A stretch of 36,293 nucleotides of DNA from JBIOWF01 sp044868295 (GCA_044868295.1 JBIOWF010000328.1:1-36293), one strand, 5' to 3'. Shown: positions 1 to 7,817, numbered from the stretch's first letter. Notes: a model not told the origin generated them from the sequence alone. Translations and numbers: made by a program.

Positions 1-835
1 CCGTGACGTTGATCGCGCCGCCAGCCGGGACCGGGACGATCGTGACCTTGCCGTCCTTGATCGCCTGGTACAGGACGTAACCGGAAGGGCCGAGCACGTC
101 GACGAGCTCCTTAATCGACTGGAGCTCCGTCTTCACCTGCTCGTTCTTCTCCTTCTGTGCGCGGTTCTCCTGGATCGCCCGCTGTGTGTCTTCCAGCGCC
201 TTCTGCACGCTCGCCGGCGGCTGCGGCTGGTTAGTCTGAAGCGACAGGTTTTGGAAGTAGTCGCCGCCTGCCAGCACCGCGACGTTCGTCTTGAACTGGG
301 CCTCCACTGCGTCCTGCCATTGGGCTTTGATCGCCGGGTCGGTGGCAAGCTGGAGCCAGTCGTACTTGCGGGCCTCGGTGTCCATCGCCTGGTCGAGCGC
401 CTTGCCGAGGTAGAAGCGCAGCAGCCGCGCCCAGTTCACGCCGTCGCTGTCCTGGTCGATGTCGGCCTTGTACTTCAGGCCGATCTGCTCGTGGAACTTC
501 CGCAGCGACTCGCAGTCCGTGTTCAGCGTGAACGTCGCCCCGCCGGACACGGTCAGGGTGAGCTGGTCCCGCGACACCACGCTCAACGGCTTGGATTCGG
601 CGCCCTGGTCGTCGGAGAAGTCGAACGTCCGCTGCCCGGCCGGGTACTTGAACCCTTCGTCGCCGGGGCCGTTCCAGGTGAGGTTGCCGGGCTTGACGCA
701 CTCCTGGAACGTCGTGGAGGACAGTGCTCCGGCGTCGTAGACCAGACCGGCCTCATCCGGCTCGGTGCTCACCGAGGAGCAGGCCGTGGCGAGGGTCGCG
801 ACGGCGGCGATGGCCGGGATGAGCTTGCGGTTCAT
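1..835 (-). CDS. SPFH/prohibitin-like lipoprotein (C-terminus outside window)
   Basis: The frame is open from the ATG at 835 to the window edge, giving about 278 residues without a stop. The N-terminus is a lipoprotein signal: MNRK, a hydrophobic run, then a lipobox ending LATAC with the lipidated Cys at residue 19. After it come a beta-rich region with paired Cys, a motif resembling SPFH proteins (YPAGQRTFDFS, then a glycine/threonine-rich strand), and a charged, Gln/Lys-rich helical segment near residues 210-250 that may form a coiled coil. It would be anchored on the outer face of the membrane. The start overlaps the stop of the upstream gene (ATGA), so translation is probably coupled. Similar lipoproteins occur in actinobacterial mobile elements; the role is unknown. 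The SPFH assignment comes from pattern memory, not a search. Confidence 0.75.
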   Translation of the reverse strand, partial: MNRKLIPAIAAVATLATACSSVSTEPDEAGLVYDAGALSSTTFQECVKPGNLTWNGPGDEGFKYPAGQRTFDFSDDQGAESKPLSVVSRDQLTLTVSGGATFTLNTDCESLRKFHEQIGLKYKADIDQDSDGVNWARLLRFYLGKALDQAMDTEARKYDWLQLATDPAIKAQWQDAVEAQFKTNVAVLAGGDYFQNLSLQTNQPQPPASVQKALEDTQRAIQENRAQKEKNEQVKTELQSIKELVDVLGPSGYVLYQAIKDGKVTIVPVPAGGAINVT

Positions 836-1077
836 CGGAGTCCCTTCGGGGGGTTGATGTTGGACTTGCGGATCTCGTCGGCGACGATCACCGCGAACGG
901 GTCGTCAAGGGCCGAATGCAGGTCGGCCGCTTGAGCGAGGTCATGGACGAGACGGCGGTAGCGGGATAGCTCGCGCATGTCGCGGATGTGGCGGGCCAGC
1001 CACCGGGTAGCGACGGCACCAACCACGAGCAGCAGCCCGATCACGACGACCAGGAGGAGGGCGACCAGAGCTCTCAT
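832..1077 (-). CDS. Small single-pass membrane protein (81 aa)
   Basis: The product has one N-terminal hydrophobic helix (about residues 3-25, rich in Leu/Val/Ile/Gly) followed by a basic segment (RWLARHIRDMRELSRYRR) and a soluble tail. The ATG at 1077 overlaps the stop of the preceding gene and its own TGA overlaps the lipoprotein start, so it sits inside a translationally coupled string. It may work with the downstream lipoprotein at the membrane, but this is only inferred from position. I do not recognise a family. Longer upstream extensions of the frame run across the neighbouring gene and are unlikely. Confidence 0.7.
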   Translation of the reverse strand: MRALVALLLVVVIGLLLVVGAVATRWLARHIRDMRELSRYRRLVHDLAQAADLHSALDDPFAVIVADEIRKSNINPPKGLR

Positions 1078-1346
1078 GCGCTCACCTCGCCGGACTTGGC
1101 CGTCGACTGGCGTGCGGCCCGTTGCTGCGCGCGGCTGTTGGCGTAAGCCGCCTTGCACGGGCCACAGCGGCAGAGCCAGTTCAAGTAGGTGTTCGCGCTG
1201 CCGTGCGTTGCCAGGTCCGGGTTCTCGGCGATGAGCCGCCTTCGTTCCGCCCGGCGCGCTTTCATCGCGGCGGCGTGAGCCTTCTTGCATTCCGGGCAGC
1301 GGCAGGCCTGGTTGACGTAGCGGCTTTCCGTACCGTGGGCGACCAT
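1074..1346 (-). CDS. Small protein with two tandem CxCxxC modules (90 aa)
   Basis: The protein is an internal duplication. Each half has HG(T/S), a Tyr a few residues later, then CRCxxCKxA: Cys15/17/20 in the first half and Cys59/61/64 in the second, each followed by an Arg/Ala-rich helix. This looks like two small metal-binding (probably zinc) modules and may bind nucleic acid. The HGT...Y...CRCxxC pattern is one I associate with small actinophage and actinobacterial proteins of unknown function. The start chosen (ATG 1346) overlaps the stop of the upstream peptide by one base and has GGAGG about ten bases ahead; an in-frame start 14 codons earlier would overlap that peptide. Confidence 0.75.
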   Translation of the reverse strand: MVAHGTESRYVNQACRCPECKKAHAAAMKARRAERRRLIAENPDLATHGSANTYLNWLCRCGPCKAAYANSRAQQRAARQSTAKSGEVSA

Positions 1347-1495
1347 CAGCTGCTCGCCTCCGGCCTGCCGGAGCGGGCGGCCAGCCACGCGTCGTCGTCA
1401 GCGCGGGCCAGCTCCACCGCGTCCGCGGCCAGGCACTCGATGCAGGAGGAGCAGCCGCCGTCATGGCATGACACAGGGCGGACAGCGACGATCAC
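1346..1495 (-). CDS. Cys-rich 49-aa peptide, GTG start
   Basis: This short gene fills the gap between the HNH gene and the CxCxxC protein. The GTG at 1495 overlaps the HNH stop in a GTGA junction and has GGGAGG seven bases upstream; the stop overlaps the next ATG (TGATG). Residues 10-21 read CHDGGCSSCIEC, a compact four-Cys cluster plus His that suggests a zinc site, followed by an acidic/Ala-rich helix. The tight junctions on both sides and the good ribosome binding site argue that it is real despite its size. Its function is unknown. A GTG one codon earlier (1498) is an alternative start. Confidence 0.6.
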   Translation of the reverse strand: MIVAVRPVSCHDGGCSSCIECLAADAVELARADDDAWLAARSGRPEASS

Positions 1496-2055
1496 CACGG
1501 CACCTCCCGAGACCACTCGGCGGCGAGAAGGGCACGCTCGGCGATCTCAGCCCGCGCGTCCTCCAGCGCCCGCCGGCGGTCGGCCGCGATCCGCGCCGGG
1601 GTCCGCTTGTCCCACGAGTGCACGAGCAGCTCAAGGTCATAAGCCCACTGCGGATCACCACCGAACGTGATTTCGTCATGGTCGGTACGGCACAGCGGCG
1701 CCGCGTTGTCCGGGTCCGTGATGTCTCCGCCGCGGCCTCTGGTCAGCGGCTCGTGGACATCGTCAGCGAGACGGGTACAGCCGGGCCGGATGCACCGCGG
1801 CCGACCGTCCGGGAACATCTCGTCGATCATCTGCTTGCGCTCGCGGTTCTCCCGGTCACGCTTCGCGCTGGTCGCCTTCAACGTGGCCGGCGGCCGGTCG
1901 TAGACCAGGTGCCACACGCCTTGACCGCACTCGCGTACGCCGGTAGGGAGCTCGTCCGAGACGCCGCGGGCGGTCATGCGGTCCCAGTGGAAGCGTGCGT
2001 CGTCCTGCGAGTCGAACGCCTTAGTCCCGCAGTAGCAGGCCGTCTTGAGGCTCAT
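1492..2055 (-). CDS. HNH endonuclease-like protein (187 aa)
   Basis: The C-terminal half carries an HNH nuclease signature: CIRPGC (Cys88, Cys93), HEPLTRGRGG (His101-Glu102), Asn117 and PLCRTDH (Cys122, His126). This is the beta-beta-alpha metal fold with a structural zinc site. The N-terminal 45 residues have a second possible metal site (Cys7, Cys9, His23, Cys43), which is less usual. In phages such proteins nick or cut DNA, for example during packaging or homing; here the gene is in the recombination operon rather than next to a terminase. The ATG at 2055 overlaps the upstream stop (ATGA). Longer versions of the frame overlap the upstream gene by 170 bases and are rejected. Confidence 0.85.
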   Translation of the reverse strand: MSLKTACYCGTKAFDSQDDARFHWDRMTARGVSDELPTGVRECGQGVWHLVYDRPPATLKATSAKRDRENRERKQMIDEMFPDGRPRCIRPGCTRLADDVHEPLTRGRGGDITDPDNAAPLCRTDHDEITFGGDPQWAYDLELLVHSWDKRTPARIAADRRRALEDARAEIAERALLAAEWSREVPW

Positions 2056-2489
2056 CGGCCACCACCCGGATAGGCGGCGTAGCCGAGCTTCGCCAGAGAG
2101 CTCAGCGACTGCAGGATCCTCACCTGCTTGTCGAGCTGCCACCCGTATTCCTGCACGTTCCGCCGCGCGAGCACGGCCTTCTTCCACGCCCAGAACGGGC
2201 CCGGGACGCGCCTCTCGAACCACAGCTCTTGCGCTTTCGCTGTCACCTGCCCCACACCGCGCCCGACCTCGGGGCAGTCCGGGTCACGCTCGAAAGGCTT
2301 GCGAGCCGCCAGATACTCCTGCAGGCGGGCAAGCTCGTCATCGCGGACTTTCCGGAGATCGCGGCTGGCGAAGCTCACCTCGTTGTAGAGGAGTTTCAGC
2401 AGCCGCTCGGTCTGTACCGGTGTGAGGACGGCGTCGGCGTCGACGAACTCGAAGCTGCCGCTCTCGCCCTTCTGGAACACCTCGCTCAC
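2052..2489 (-). CDS. Uncharacterised protein downstream of RecT (145 aa)
   Basis: Soluble, charged and mostly helical, without a signal sequence. The N-terminal part is acidic (FEFVDADAVLT), the middle holds RDLRKVRDDELARL, and a Trp-rich stretch (FERRVPGPFWAWKKAVLARR) follows near residue 95. It is coupled to recT by an ATGA overlap and to the HNH gene by another, so all three are probably made together. A role in DNA metabolism is suggested only by this position. I do not recognise the family. Confidence 0.7.
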   Translation of the reverse strand: MSEVFQKGESGSFEFVDADAVLTPVQTERLLKLLYNEVSFASRDLRKVRDDELARLQEYLAARKPFERDPDCPEVGRGVGQVTAKAQELWFERRVPGPFWAWKKAVLARRNVQEYGWQLDKQVRILQSLSSLAKLGYAAYPGGGR

Positions 2490-3343
2490 TGGCCATCACC
2501 CGTCGGCCACCCGTCGTCGGACTCGACGTCCGCGTCGACGGCCTCGGCCTCTTCGCGGTCGGGCTCCGGCGGGGTATCGATCCTGTCCAAGTTCAGGTCG
2601 GTGCGGACCGCGCCGTCCCAGGCCAGGACCCGGGTGATCTCCGACGACTTCGGCATCGTGTCGAACATGTCGCGGAGCGCCGACTTCTCGGCCATCTCGT
2701 TGTAGTTGTATTCCCAGCCGAACCCGTTCGGGGCGCCCGACTTGCGGCGGCGGCGCTCCACTGCGGGCTTGTCGAGGACGGCGAACCCGAACCCGCCGTT
2801 GATCAGCCGGTAGACGGCGTACCACTGGCCTCGCGGTTCGCCCCGGTCGGCCTTGGACGGCTTGTGCTTGAGGAAGGCATTCGTGCCGAGCTCGAAGTCG
2901 AACTCGTCGTTCACGCGGACGGTCGCCGTCGTCAGGTACGCGGCCAGTGGGTGCCGCCAGAACAGCGCGGCCATGCCCTTGTAGCCGAGCTGGAAGGACG
3001 CCTCCCACTCGCCTCTCCTCGGGCCTTTCTGGACCTCCCGGGGGATGAAGAACGCCTCACCGGTAGGGCCCGGCTCCATGCCGAGTTGGGCGCAAGTCAG
3101 CACCGCGCCGGCCAAGGAGGCCGTGGTGCAGAGAAGAAGGTCCGGGGATTTGCGGGCCTCGTTCAGGACCAGGTGGGCCATCCGGTCCGGAGTCAGGTGC
3201 GCGGGCAGCGCCCGGGCGATCTCCGGGCCCATCCGGTCGAGGTAGTCCTTGAAGTCCGCGAGCCGCTGGGCCCGCGCCTGCGCGACCGATGGCGCGTTCT
3301 GCTCCCGCTCGGCGACGGCGTTACTGATGGTTTGTCCGGCCAT
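2486..3343 (-). CDS. recT: RecT-family single-strand annealing protein
   Basis: The 285-residue product matches the RecT/Bet-like family: an N-terminal helical part, LVLNEARKSPDLL, then the family core SLAGAVLTCAQLGMEPGP, followed by PREVQKG and FQLGYKGMAALFWR. The C-terminus is acidic. RecT binds single-stranded DNA and pairs complementary strands, acting with a partner 5'-3' exonuclease. That partner is the gene immediately upstream (3346-4278), two bases away. The family usually has 250-330 residues, so the gene looks complete. The pair gives the element its own homologous recombination pathway, used in phages for replication, repair and genome mosaicism. Confidence 0.93.
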   Translation of the reverse strand: MAGQTISNAVAEREQNAPSVAQARAQRLADFKDYLDRMGPEIARALPAHLTPDRMAHLVLNEARKSPDLLLCTTASLAGAVLTCAQLGMEPGPTGEAFFIPREVQKGPRRGEWEASFQLGYKGMAALFWRHPLAAYLTTATVRVNDEFDFELGTNAFLKHKPSKADRGEPRGQWYAVYRLINGGFGFAVLDKPAVERRRRKSGAPNGFGWEYNYNEMAEKSALRDMFDTMPKSSEITRVLAWDGAVRTDLNLDRIDTPPEPDREEAEAVDADVESDDGWPTGDGQ

Positions 3344-3345
3344 GT

Positions 3346-4278
3346 TCAGGCTCGCTTCTTCTTCGGGCGGCGGGGCGGGTTGAGCTTGTCGACGGTGTAG
3401 CCCTCGCGGACGCTGGGGCCGACCTGGTAGATGGATCGGGTGCAGACCTTGCGCTCGGTCTCGTCGAGGACGATCTGTGCGGCGCCGATCTGGGCGCGGA
3501 CCTGGTTTTCCAGTTCGTCACGCGTGTCGTGGGCGTCGGCGACGGCGAAGCAGGCCGCGCGGTAGGCGTCCGCCAGAGCCGTGGGAATGACCGCGGTACG
3601 GTCCTCGACCACGGCCGGGTGGAGGTGCTTGAGCGCGGCGCGGGCGGCGTCGCTGCCGTCGACCGGCGGCGGCTCGCCTCGGGTGAGCCGCTCGACGAAA
3701 TCCTGCGCGGCCAGCCGGAGCACAGTGACGTCGACCTCGTCGTAGTCGATCACGTAGTGGCGGGTCTGCCGCCGGTCCAGGAACAGGCACGACAGGTAGA
3801 TACGGCGCAGGTCCAGGCAGTCCATCTGCCACAGGGTTTGAGCCCGGTAGTAGACCGGCACCTCGTCGGTGCCCGACATCCCCCACCCGTCGGGCGACCC
3901 GGCGGTCTTGCCTTCCCACGCGGCGACGATCTCCGACCCTCCCCCGATCCGGCGGATGAGCCGGTCGGGGGTGGCCAACTGGTAGGGCCGGGCGGTGTTG
4001 CCGTACAGGCCGCCGGGGATGAGTTCGAGATCGGGGTGGTCGGTGGCGAACTTGTCGGCCACCCACGACTCCAGGTGCCGGCCGAGGGACATGATGTCGT
4101 TGTCCTCGATCGGCGGGATCTCGCCGAGCTTGCGCCAGAACAGCGAGAACTCGGACTCCCTGAACGGAGACAGGCCGAGGATCACAGCGATCTCCGAGGC
4201 GGTGACGCCCTTGAGCCGCTCCTCGTACCACTCCGCGGTACGGTCCATGCCCGCTGGCAGGACAAGTCGGGCTGTCAT
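3346..4278 (-). CDS. YqaJ/lambda-exonuclease-like PD-(D/E)XK nuclease
   Basis: Domain order fits the YqaJ viral recombinase family: WYEERLKGVTASEIAVILG near residues 12-31 (the usual substrate-gripping start), GRHLESW supplying the first acidic residue, PDRLI for the Asp, EGKT for the ExK pair, and a Gln-containing helix (YYRAQTLWQM). It should degrade 5' strands of duplex DNA to make 3' tails for RecT, encoded two bases downstream. The start at 4278 overlaps the upstream stop (ATGA); the in-frame extension to 4356 overlaps the neighbour by 80 bases. The 310-residue length is normal. The active-site residues appear intact. Confidence 0.9.
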   Translation of the reverse strand: MTARLVLPAGMDRTAEWYEERLKGVTASEIAVILGLSPFRESEFSLFWRKLGEIPPIEDNDIMSLGRHLESWVADKFATDHPDLELIPGGLYGNTARPYQLATPDRLIRRIGGGSEIVAAWEGKTAGSPDGWGMSGTDEVPVYYRAQTLWQMDCLDLRRIYLSCLFLDRRQTRHYVIDYDEVDVTVLRLAAQDFVERLTRGEPPPVDGSDAARAALKHLHPAVVEDRTAVIPTALADAYRAACFAVADAHDTRDELENQVRAQIGAAQIVLDETERKVCTRSIYQVGPSVREGYTVDKLNPPRRPKKKRA

Positions 4279-4751
4279 GTCTGCTGCTCCTCCCAGTAGC
4301 CCGCTTCGTCGTAGGCGTCCATCAGGCGCTCGGCCGGGTTGTTCGGGTCGCGCCACAGCACGGGAGTCGGCCCGAGCGTGCTCGGCTCGTCGAAGCGCAG
4401 GTCGGCGGCGGTCCAGCGCTGCCGGTTGAAGTAGAACTGCTGCTCGAAGCGGACGTAGGCGACGCCGTAGCCGGTGACGCCCTTGACCGCCTCATCCCAG
4501 AGGTCCCGGTCGAGCTGGTGGCGGCCGTTACGGACCAGGCGGAGCGACCCGTACTCGCAGACCCGGCACCCCCATGGGAGGTCCTCACCGGCGAACGTGA
4601 GGACCAGCGGCTCGCCGGCGAAGAGCGGCCCGTGGTCGCGGACACGTCCGCCGAACTCGACCCGCACCGCAGCGTCTGCGGGCAGGTGGGCGAGGGCGAC
4701 CTCTGTCGGTGCCGGGCGGAGCCGGGTGATGCGGCTCGTGAGGGTGCTCAC
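4275..4751 (-). CDS. Uncharacterised element protein (158 aa)
   Basis: A soluble protein with a CRVC pair in the middle (near residue 62), several Trp/Tyr/Phe residues in the second half and an acidic C-terminus (DEAGYWEEQQ). It begins at an ATGA overlap with the gene upstream and overlaps the exonuclease start in the same way, so it is part of the recombination operon. I do not recognise a domain; a role linked to the nuclease is only inferred from coupling. Confidence 0.65.
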   Translation of the reverse strand: MSTLTSRITRLRPAPTEVALAHLPADAAVRVEFGGRVRDHGPLFAGEPLVLTFAGEDLPWGCRVCEYGSLRLVRNGRHQLDRDLWDEAVKGVTGYGVAYVRFEQQFYFNRQRWTAADLRFDEPSTLGPTPVLWRDPNNPAERLMDAYDEAGYWEEQQT

Positions 4752-5068
4752 TCGTCCACCTCCGCCGGGCGGGCGGCCTCAAGCAGATCCACCAGCCCGA
4801 GATAGGTGAGCACCGAGCGGGAGGTCACCGCAGGGATGGCCCGCTCAATCTCGGCGAGGGAGTCCCACACGCCCGTCAGCTGTGACCAACGGGCCTCGGT
4901 GGCGTCGTAGCGGTAGGCGTAGAAGCGGCGCTCCCTATACCGGGTGCCCGCCGCGTGGAAGGAGGCGACGACGTCCACGTCTCCGCCCGGACGGTCGTGT
5001 TGGGCTTCTACCCGCCACGTGCCACGGTTGGTGTCGAGCGTGAGGGCTTCGAGGTTCAGCAGGGACAT
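4748..5068 (-). CDS. Uncharacterised element protein (106 aa)
   Basis: Small soluble protein with an N-terminal half predicted to be beta-strand rich (LTLDTNRGTWRVEAQ, then YRERRFYAYRYD) and a helical C-terminal half ending in acidic residues. The ATG at 5068 shares one base with the upstream stop (TGATG) and its stop overlaps the next gene. No family recognised. Confidence 0.65.
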   Translation of the reverse strand: MSLLNLEALTLDTNRGTWRVEAQHDRPGGDVDVVASFHAAGTRYRERRFYAYRYDATEARWSQLTGVWDSLAEIERAIPAVTSRSVLTYLGLVDLLEAARPAEVDE

Positions 5069-5445
5069 CAGGCACCGCCGCCGTTGATCAGGCGGGCGAG
5101 CGTGAGAGCGTGCGCGATCTCACCCTTGTCCGGCTCGGCCTGCTTACCTTCCGCGACCGCCCTGAGAAGCGGCCGGTACGTGCTCCGTACGTCGTCCAGC
5201 CAGTCCGCGAGCGGCTCGCGGGCCTGGAGCATGCCCATAACCAGGGCGGCCACGGCGGCGGCGTGCAGCTCGACGATGAAGCAGTCGCCGCACTGGTCGT
5301 GCTCAGTCTTGTCGTGGTCGCACCAGGCGATCGCGCTGGCCGTCTCGCTGTCTCCCTGGACGAGGCGGGGAGTGCCATGCACGGCGGGCGGCTCCTTGCG
5401 GAGCTTGGCGGCTGCGGTGCGCAGCTCCTCGGCCGGGCCGGTCAT
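5068..5445 (-). CDS. Uncharacterised helical element protein (125 aa)
   Basis: The product starts with an amphipathic helix (ELRTAAAKLRK), has a small Cys/His group in the middle (CDHDKTEHDQCGDC, around residues 42-55, a possible zinc knuckle), then Ala-rich helices with the phrase PLADWLDDVRS. Proteins with a similar layout (ELR-AAxKLR start, PLAxWLxxxA later) recur in actinobacterial genomes and phages without a known role. It overlaps both neighbours. Confidence 0.65.
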   Translation of the reverse strand: MTGPAEELRTAAAKLRKEPPAVHGTPRLVQGDSETASAIAWCDHDKTEHDQCGDCFIVELHAAAVAALVMGMLQAREPLADWLDDVRSTYRPLLRAVAEGKQAEPDKGEIAHALTLARLINGGGA

Positions 5446-6053
5446 CGGGTCACCGCCGCAGGCTGCTCAGCGGACCGCATAGCGTCGTACTGCGCGATAC
5501 CCCAGACGATCGCGTGGCAGGCCCATAGGAACGACCAGTCGTAGTCGTGGAGATCCCACTCCCACACGTCGCGGAAGCGGACGCCCTCATGGTCGAAGTG
5601 TTCGAGCGCGTCCCGGGCCTCATCCTCGAAGTGGACGTGGTTGAAGATCTCCCGCTGGATGGCCAGGAACAGGCCGAGCGGACGCATCTCCAGGTCGCGC
5701 ACCTCGGCCAGGACCAGGGCCTTCGCCCGCTCCTCGGAGTAGGACTTGCATGCGCGGCTGCCGCCCTCGGTCTTCTCCGACCAGTAGCCCGGGTTGATGC
5801 CGCCCTGGTGGCTGGAGAACCGGAAGAACTCGAACATGTCTCGGGCCCGCGTGAACATGTAGCCGTCCACGTCGCCCCTGACCGCGAGGGTTCCGGGCCA
5901 GGTGACGATGTCGAACCAGTGGGAGCTGCGGTCCGGGTTCATGAACCTCAGGTGCCGGTACAGGCCGTCGTCGTGGAGGACGGTCATCTCGTGCTGGGCC
6001 GTATCGCGGGCGAACCCCTCGGCCATGTAGCGCTCGCGCTTCGAGGTCGTCAT
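5442..6053 (-). CDS. Conserved phage-type protein of unknown function (203 aa)
   Basis: A Trp-, Phe- and His-rich soluble protein with stretches such as HLRFMNPDRSSHWFDIVTWPG, AVRGDVDGYMFTR and DMFEFF. I associate this pattern with a hypothetical protein found in many phages of actinobacteria and other bacteria, but it has no assigned function. The C-terminal third carries ACHAIVWGIAQYD. Coupled to its neighbours by 4-base overlaps. The aromatic content is higher than in the surrounding genes. Confidence 0.75.
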   Translation of the reverse strand: MTTSKRERYMAEGFARDTAQHEMTVLHDDGLYRHLRFMNPDRSSHWFDIVTWPGTLAVRGDVDGYMFTRARDMFEFFRFSSHQGGINPGYWSEKTEGGSRACKSYSEERAKALVLAEVRDLEMRPLGLFLAIQREIFNHVHFEDEARDALEHFDHEGVRFRDVWEWDLHDYDWSFLWACHAIVWGIAQYDAMRSAEQPAAVTR

Positions 6054-6349
6054 CGGATCACCGCCGTCTCTGCCTGGAGGGCCACAGCAGCGATCCGCTC
6101 GCGCAGCACGTCGTCCTCGGCGCGCTCAGCGGCCAGACGGGCGGCGTTCTCCTGGACCTCCCGGACCTGGCGGGGCGTGGCGGTGACGTGCTCGTCAGCG
6201 TCGAACGTCTGCGACCAGGAGCCGGAGAACACCTCCCGCGCTCCCGCCGCGACCGTTGCCTCGGACGTCGCCGGGTTCAGGCGGGTGATCGTCACGTACC
6301 GGTCCGACAGGTGGAGCGTGTCCCCCACGCTCAAATCCCGGGCCCTCAT
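6050..6349 (-). CDS. Small protein with beta-barrel-like start and helical tail (99 aa)
   Basis: Residues 1-50 contain the phrase RDLSVGDTLHLSDRYVTITR, resembling a small nucleic-acid or nucleotide handling beta-barrel, and the C-terminal half is a charged helix (RQVREVQENAARLAAERAED). The ATG at 6349 overlaps the stop of the DUF2786 gene. A much longer open frame extends upstream to 6832, but it runs antisense to codon usage of the DUF2786 gene and is not credible. Function unknown. Confidence 0.6.
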   Translation of the reverse strand: MRARDLSVGDTLHLSDRYVTITRLNPATSEATVAAGAREVFSGSWSQTFDADEHVTATPRQVREVQENAARLAAERAEDDVLRERIAAVALQAETAVIR

Positions 6350-7113
6350 CGGGCACCACCGATCGCGCCGCGTGTACCGCGACCCACGCCAGTCCCGCCG
6401 ATGTTCGCCCGCGCCCCGGCCGCTCTTCCTGCCCCGTAGCCGGAGCCCGACGATCGGGTGTACGTCGTCTCCAGGCGCGGGTATTCGGCCGCCACGGACT
6501 GGTTCACCACTGCCTGGCGGTCGGCCAGGACCAGCGCCGTACTCGACTCGGACTGCCGGCCCGGCGCCTGCGCGGTCGCGCTGTGCTCTTGGGCGGCCTC
6601 CCTCTCTGCCTGCTTGATCAGCCACGTTGCCTCGCGGGCGAACCCGAGCATCCAGGACCGGCGGTAGGCGCGCGGCGACTCCCGGATCCCCTCCGGGATG
6701 ACGAGGCGGGCGAGACCGCCAGCCATCTGGAGCAGGAGCGAGGTGTAGAGGACTTCGGCCCGCTCGATGTCGGCCACGAACCCGAAGACGTGCACGCGGG
6801 CCTGGCCGTCGACCTTCCGCAGAAGCACGCACTTGCAGCGCAGCGCCTCAGCGACCCGGTAGACCAGGTCGGCCCGGACGTCGGCCCACGGCGCGTGAAC
6901 CGTGATGATCCGGTTTCCCGGCTTGTCGGCCTGCCGGTTGAACGCGCCGAGCATGGCCTGCTCGATGCCGTACTTCGCCATGAGCGCGTTCGCGGCGGCC
7001 ATGAAGCTGTCGCGCTCATACTCGTTGTCGGTGCCCTCAGCTTTCGCGAGGAGCTTCCGGACCCGGTCGAGGGTTCGCTCGTCGGCCTGCTGGTCGGTTA
7101 CCGTCGTGTTCAA
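6346..7113 (-). CDS. DUF2786 domain protein, TTG start (255 aa)
   Basis: Residues 13-55 (LDRVRKLLAKAEGTDNEYER, then ALMAKYGIEQAML) match the DUF2786 motif, a short helical domain common in phage and plasmid proteins. The following region (ITVHAPWADVRADLVYRVAE, then VHVFGFVADIERAEVLYTSLL) fits the domain that normally accompanies it. The C-terminus is Gly/Arg-rich (GSGYGAGRAAG and after) and may contact nucleic acid. The start is TTG at 7113, with GGAAGGA nine bases upstream; no in-frame ATG or GTG lies in a better place. The function of the family is unknown. Confidence 0.85.
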   Translation of the reverse strand: MNTTVTDQQADERTLDRVRKLLAKAEGTDNEYERDSFMAAANALMAKYGIEQAMLGAFNRQADKPGNRIITVHAPWADVRADLVYRVAEALRCKCVLLRKVDGQARVHVFGFVADIERAEVLYTSLLLQMAGGLARLVIPEGIRESPRAYRRSWMLGFAREATWLIKQAEREAAQEHSATAQAPGRQSESSTALVLADRQAVVNQSVAAEYPRLETTYTRSSGSGYGAGRAAGARANIGGTGVGRGTRGAIGGAR

Positions 7114-7202
7114 CGGTTGCCGTCCTTCCTCTTGGTTTTAGATCAAGGTCGGTGGATTCGTTCGGGCTCCGGCCGGTCTCGACGGCTGGGGCCCGCTTGC
7201 GT

Positions 7203-7409
7203 TCACGGGGTGGAGACGAGACCCGCCAGGCGCGCCTTGCGCAGCCCGGCGCGGAGGGCGCGGACCTTCGCCACGCCCTCACGGCGGGCGGCGGCCTCCT
7301 CCATCTGGTGGTTCGCCTTGCGCTTCATGCGGCGCTCCTGGCGGGGCGTGAGGGTCACGCGGCCGGTCTGGGCGAGGTAGCGGGCTTCGCGCTGGATGCT
7401 GTCGAGCAC
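7203..7409 (-). CDS. Small basic protein, GTG start (68 aa)
   Basis: The product is very rich in Arg/Lys and Ala (RQERRMKRKANHQMEEAAARR) and probably all helix, as in small nucleic-acid binding peptides. The GTG at 7409 has GGAGAA eight bases upstream. An 89-base gap separates it from the DUF2786 gene; nothing clear lies there. Longer in-frame starts overlap the upstream gene. Function not known. Confidence 0.55.
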   Translation of the reverse strand: MLDSIQREARYLAQTGRVTLTPRQERRMKRKANHQMEEAAARREGVAKVRALRAGLRKARLAGLVSTP

Positions 7410-7422
7410 GGTGGTTCTCCGT

Positions 7423-7608
7423 TCAGGGGGTGGGGGTGGCGATCGTGGAGACGGCCACCGTGAACGCCGCGTCGTCAGCGGCCTGGTCCACGCGGGCCAG
7501 GTCCTCACGCCGGCGGACGAACAGGCCGTCGACCAGGTCCACGCGGAACCGGGAGAGCAGGGAGATGTCGTAGACGCCGAGCGGGAGAGGCTCGAAACGG
7601 AGGCTCAT
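7423..7608 (-). CDS. Small uncharacterised protein (61 aa)
   Basis: Short protein with the core PLPLGVYDISLLSRFRVDLVDGLF followed by an acidic helix and a Thr-rich end; no Cys, no membrane segment. The ATG at 7608 overlaps the stop of the gene upstream (ATGA), which is the main support. Function unknown. Confidence 0.5.
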   Translation of the reverse strand: MSLRFEPLPLGVYDISLLSRFRVDLVDGLFVRRREDLARVDQAADDAAFTVAVSTIATPTP

Positions 7609-7817
7609 GCGGCACACTCCGTGGCCTGCGTCTCCGCCTCGGCGATCGACGCGCGGATGTAAGGGCCGAGCAGTGCTGCGATGCGGGTGCGCTGGGCGGG
7701 GGTGAGGGGCGGGTCGTTCGCTCCGTCTTCCCATCCGGCTTGCCAGATCTCTTCCGGTGTCCGGCACAGGCGGCGGGGGGGCACAGTGGCGGCGCTCCGC
7801 TCAGAGGGAGTCGCCAT
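7605..7817 (-). CDS. Small uncharacterised protein (70 aa)
   Basis: The sequence has TPEEIWQAGWEDGAND near residue 20 and a helix with LTPAQRTRIAALLGPY. The phrase W-x-A-G-x-x-D/E-G is frequent in small actinophage proteins of unknown role. It is the second gene of the operon; its start shares a base with the stop of the repressor-like gene (TGATG). Confidence 0.6.
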   Translation of the reverse strand: MATPSERSAATVPPRRLCRTPEEIWQAGWEDGANDPPLTPAQRTRIAALLGPYIRASIAEAETQATECAA

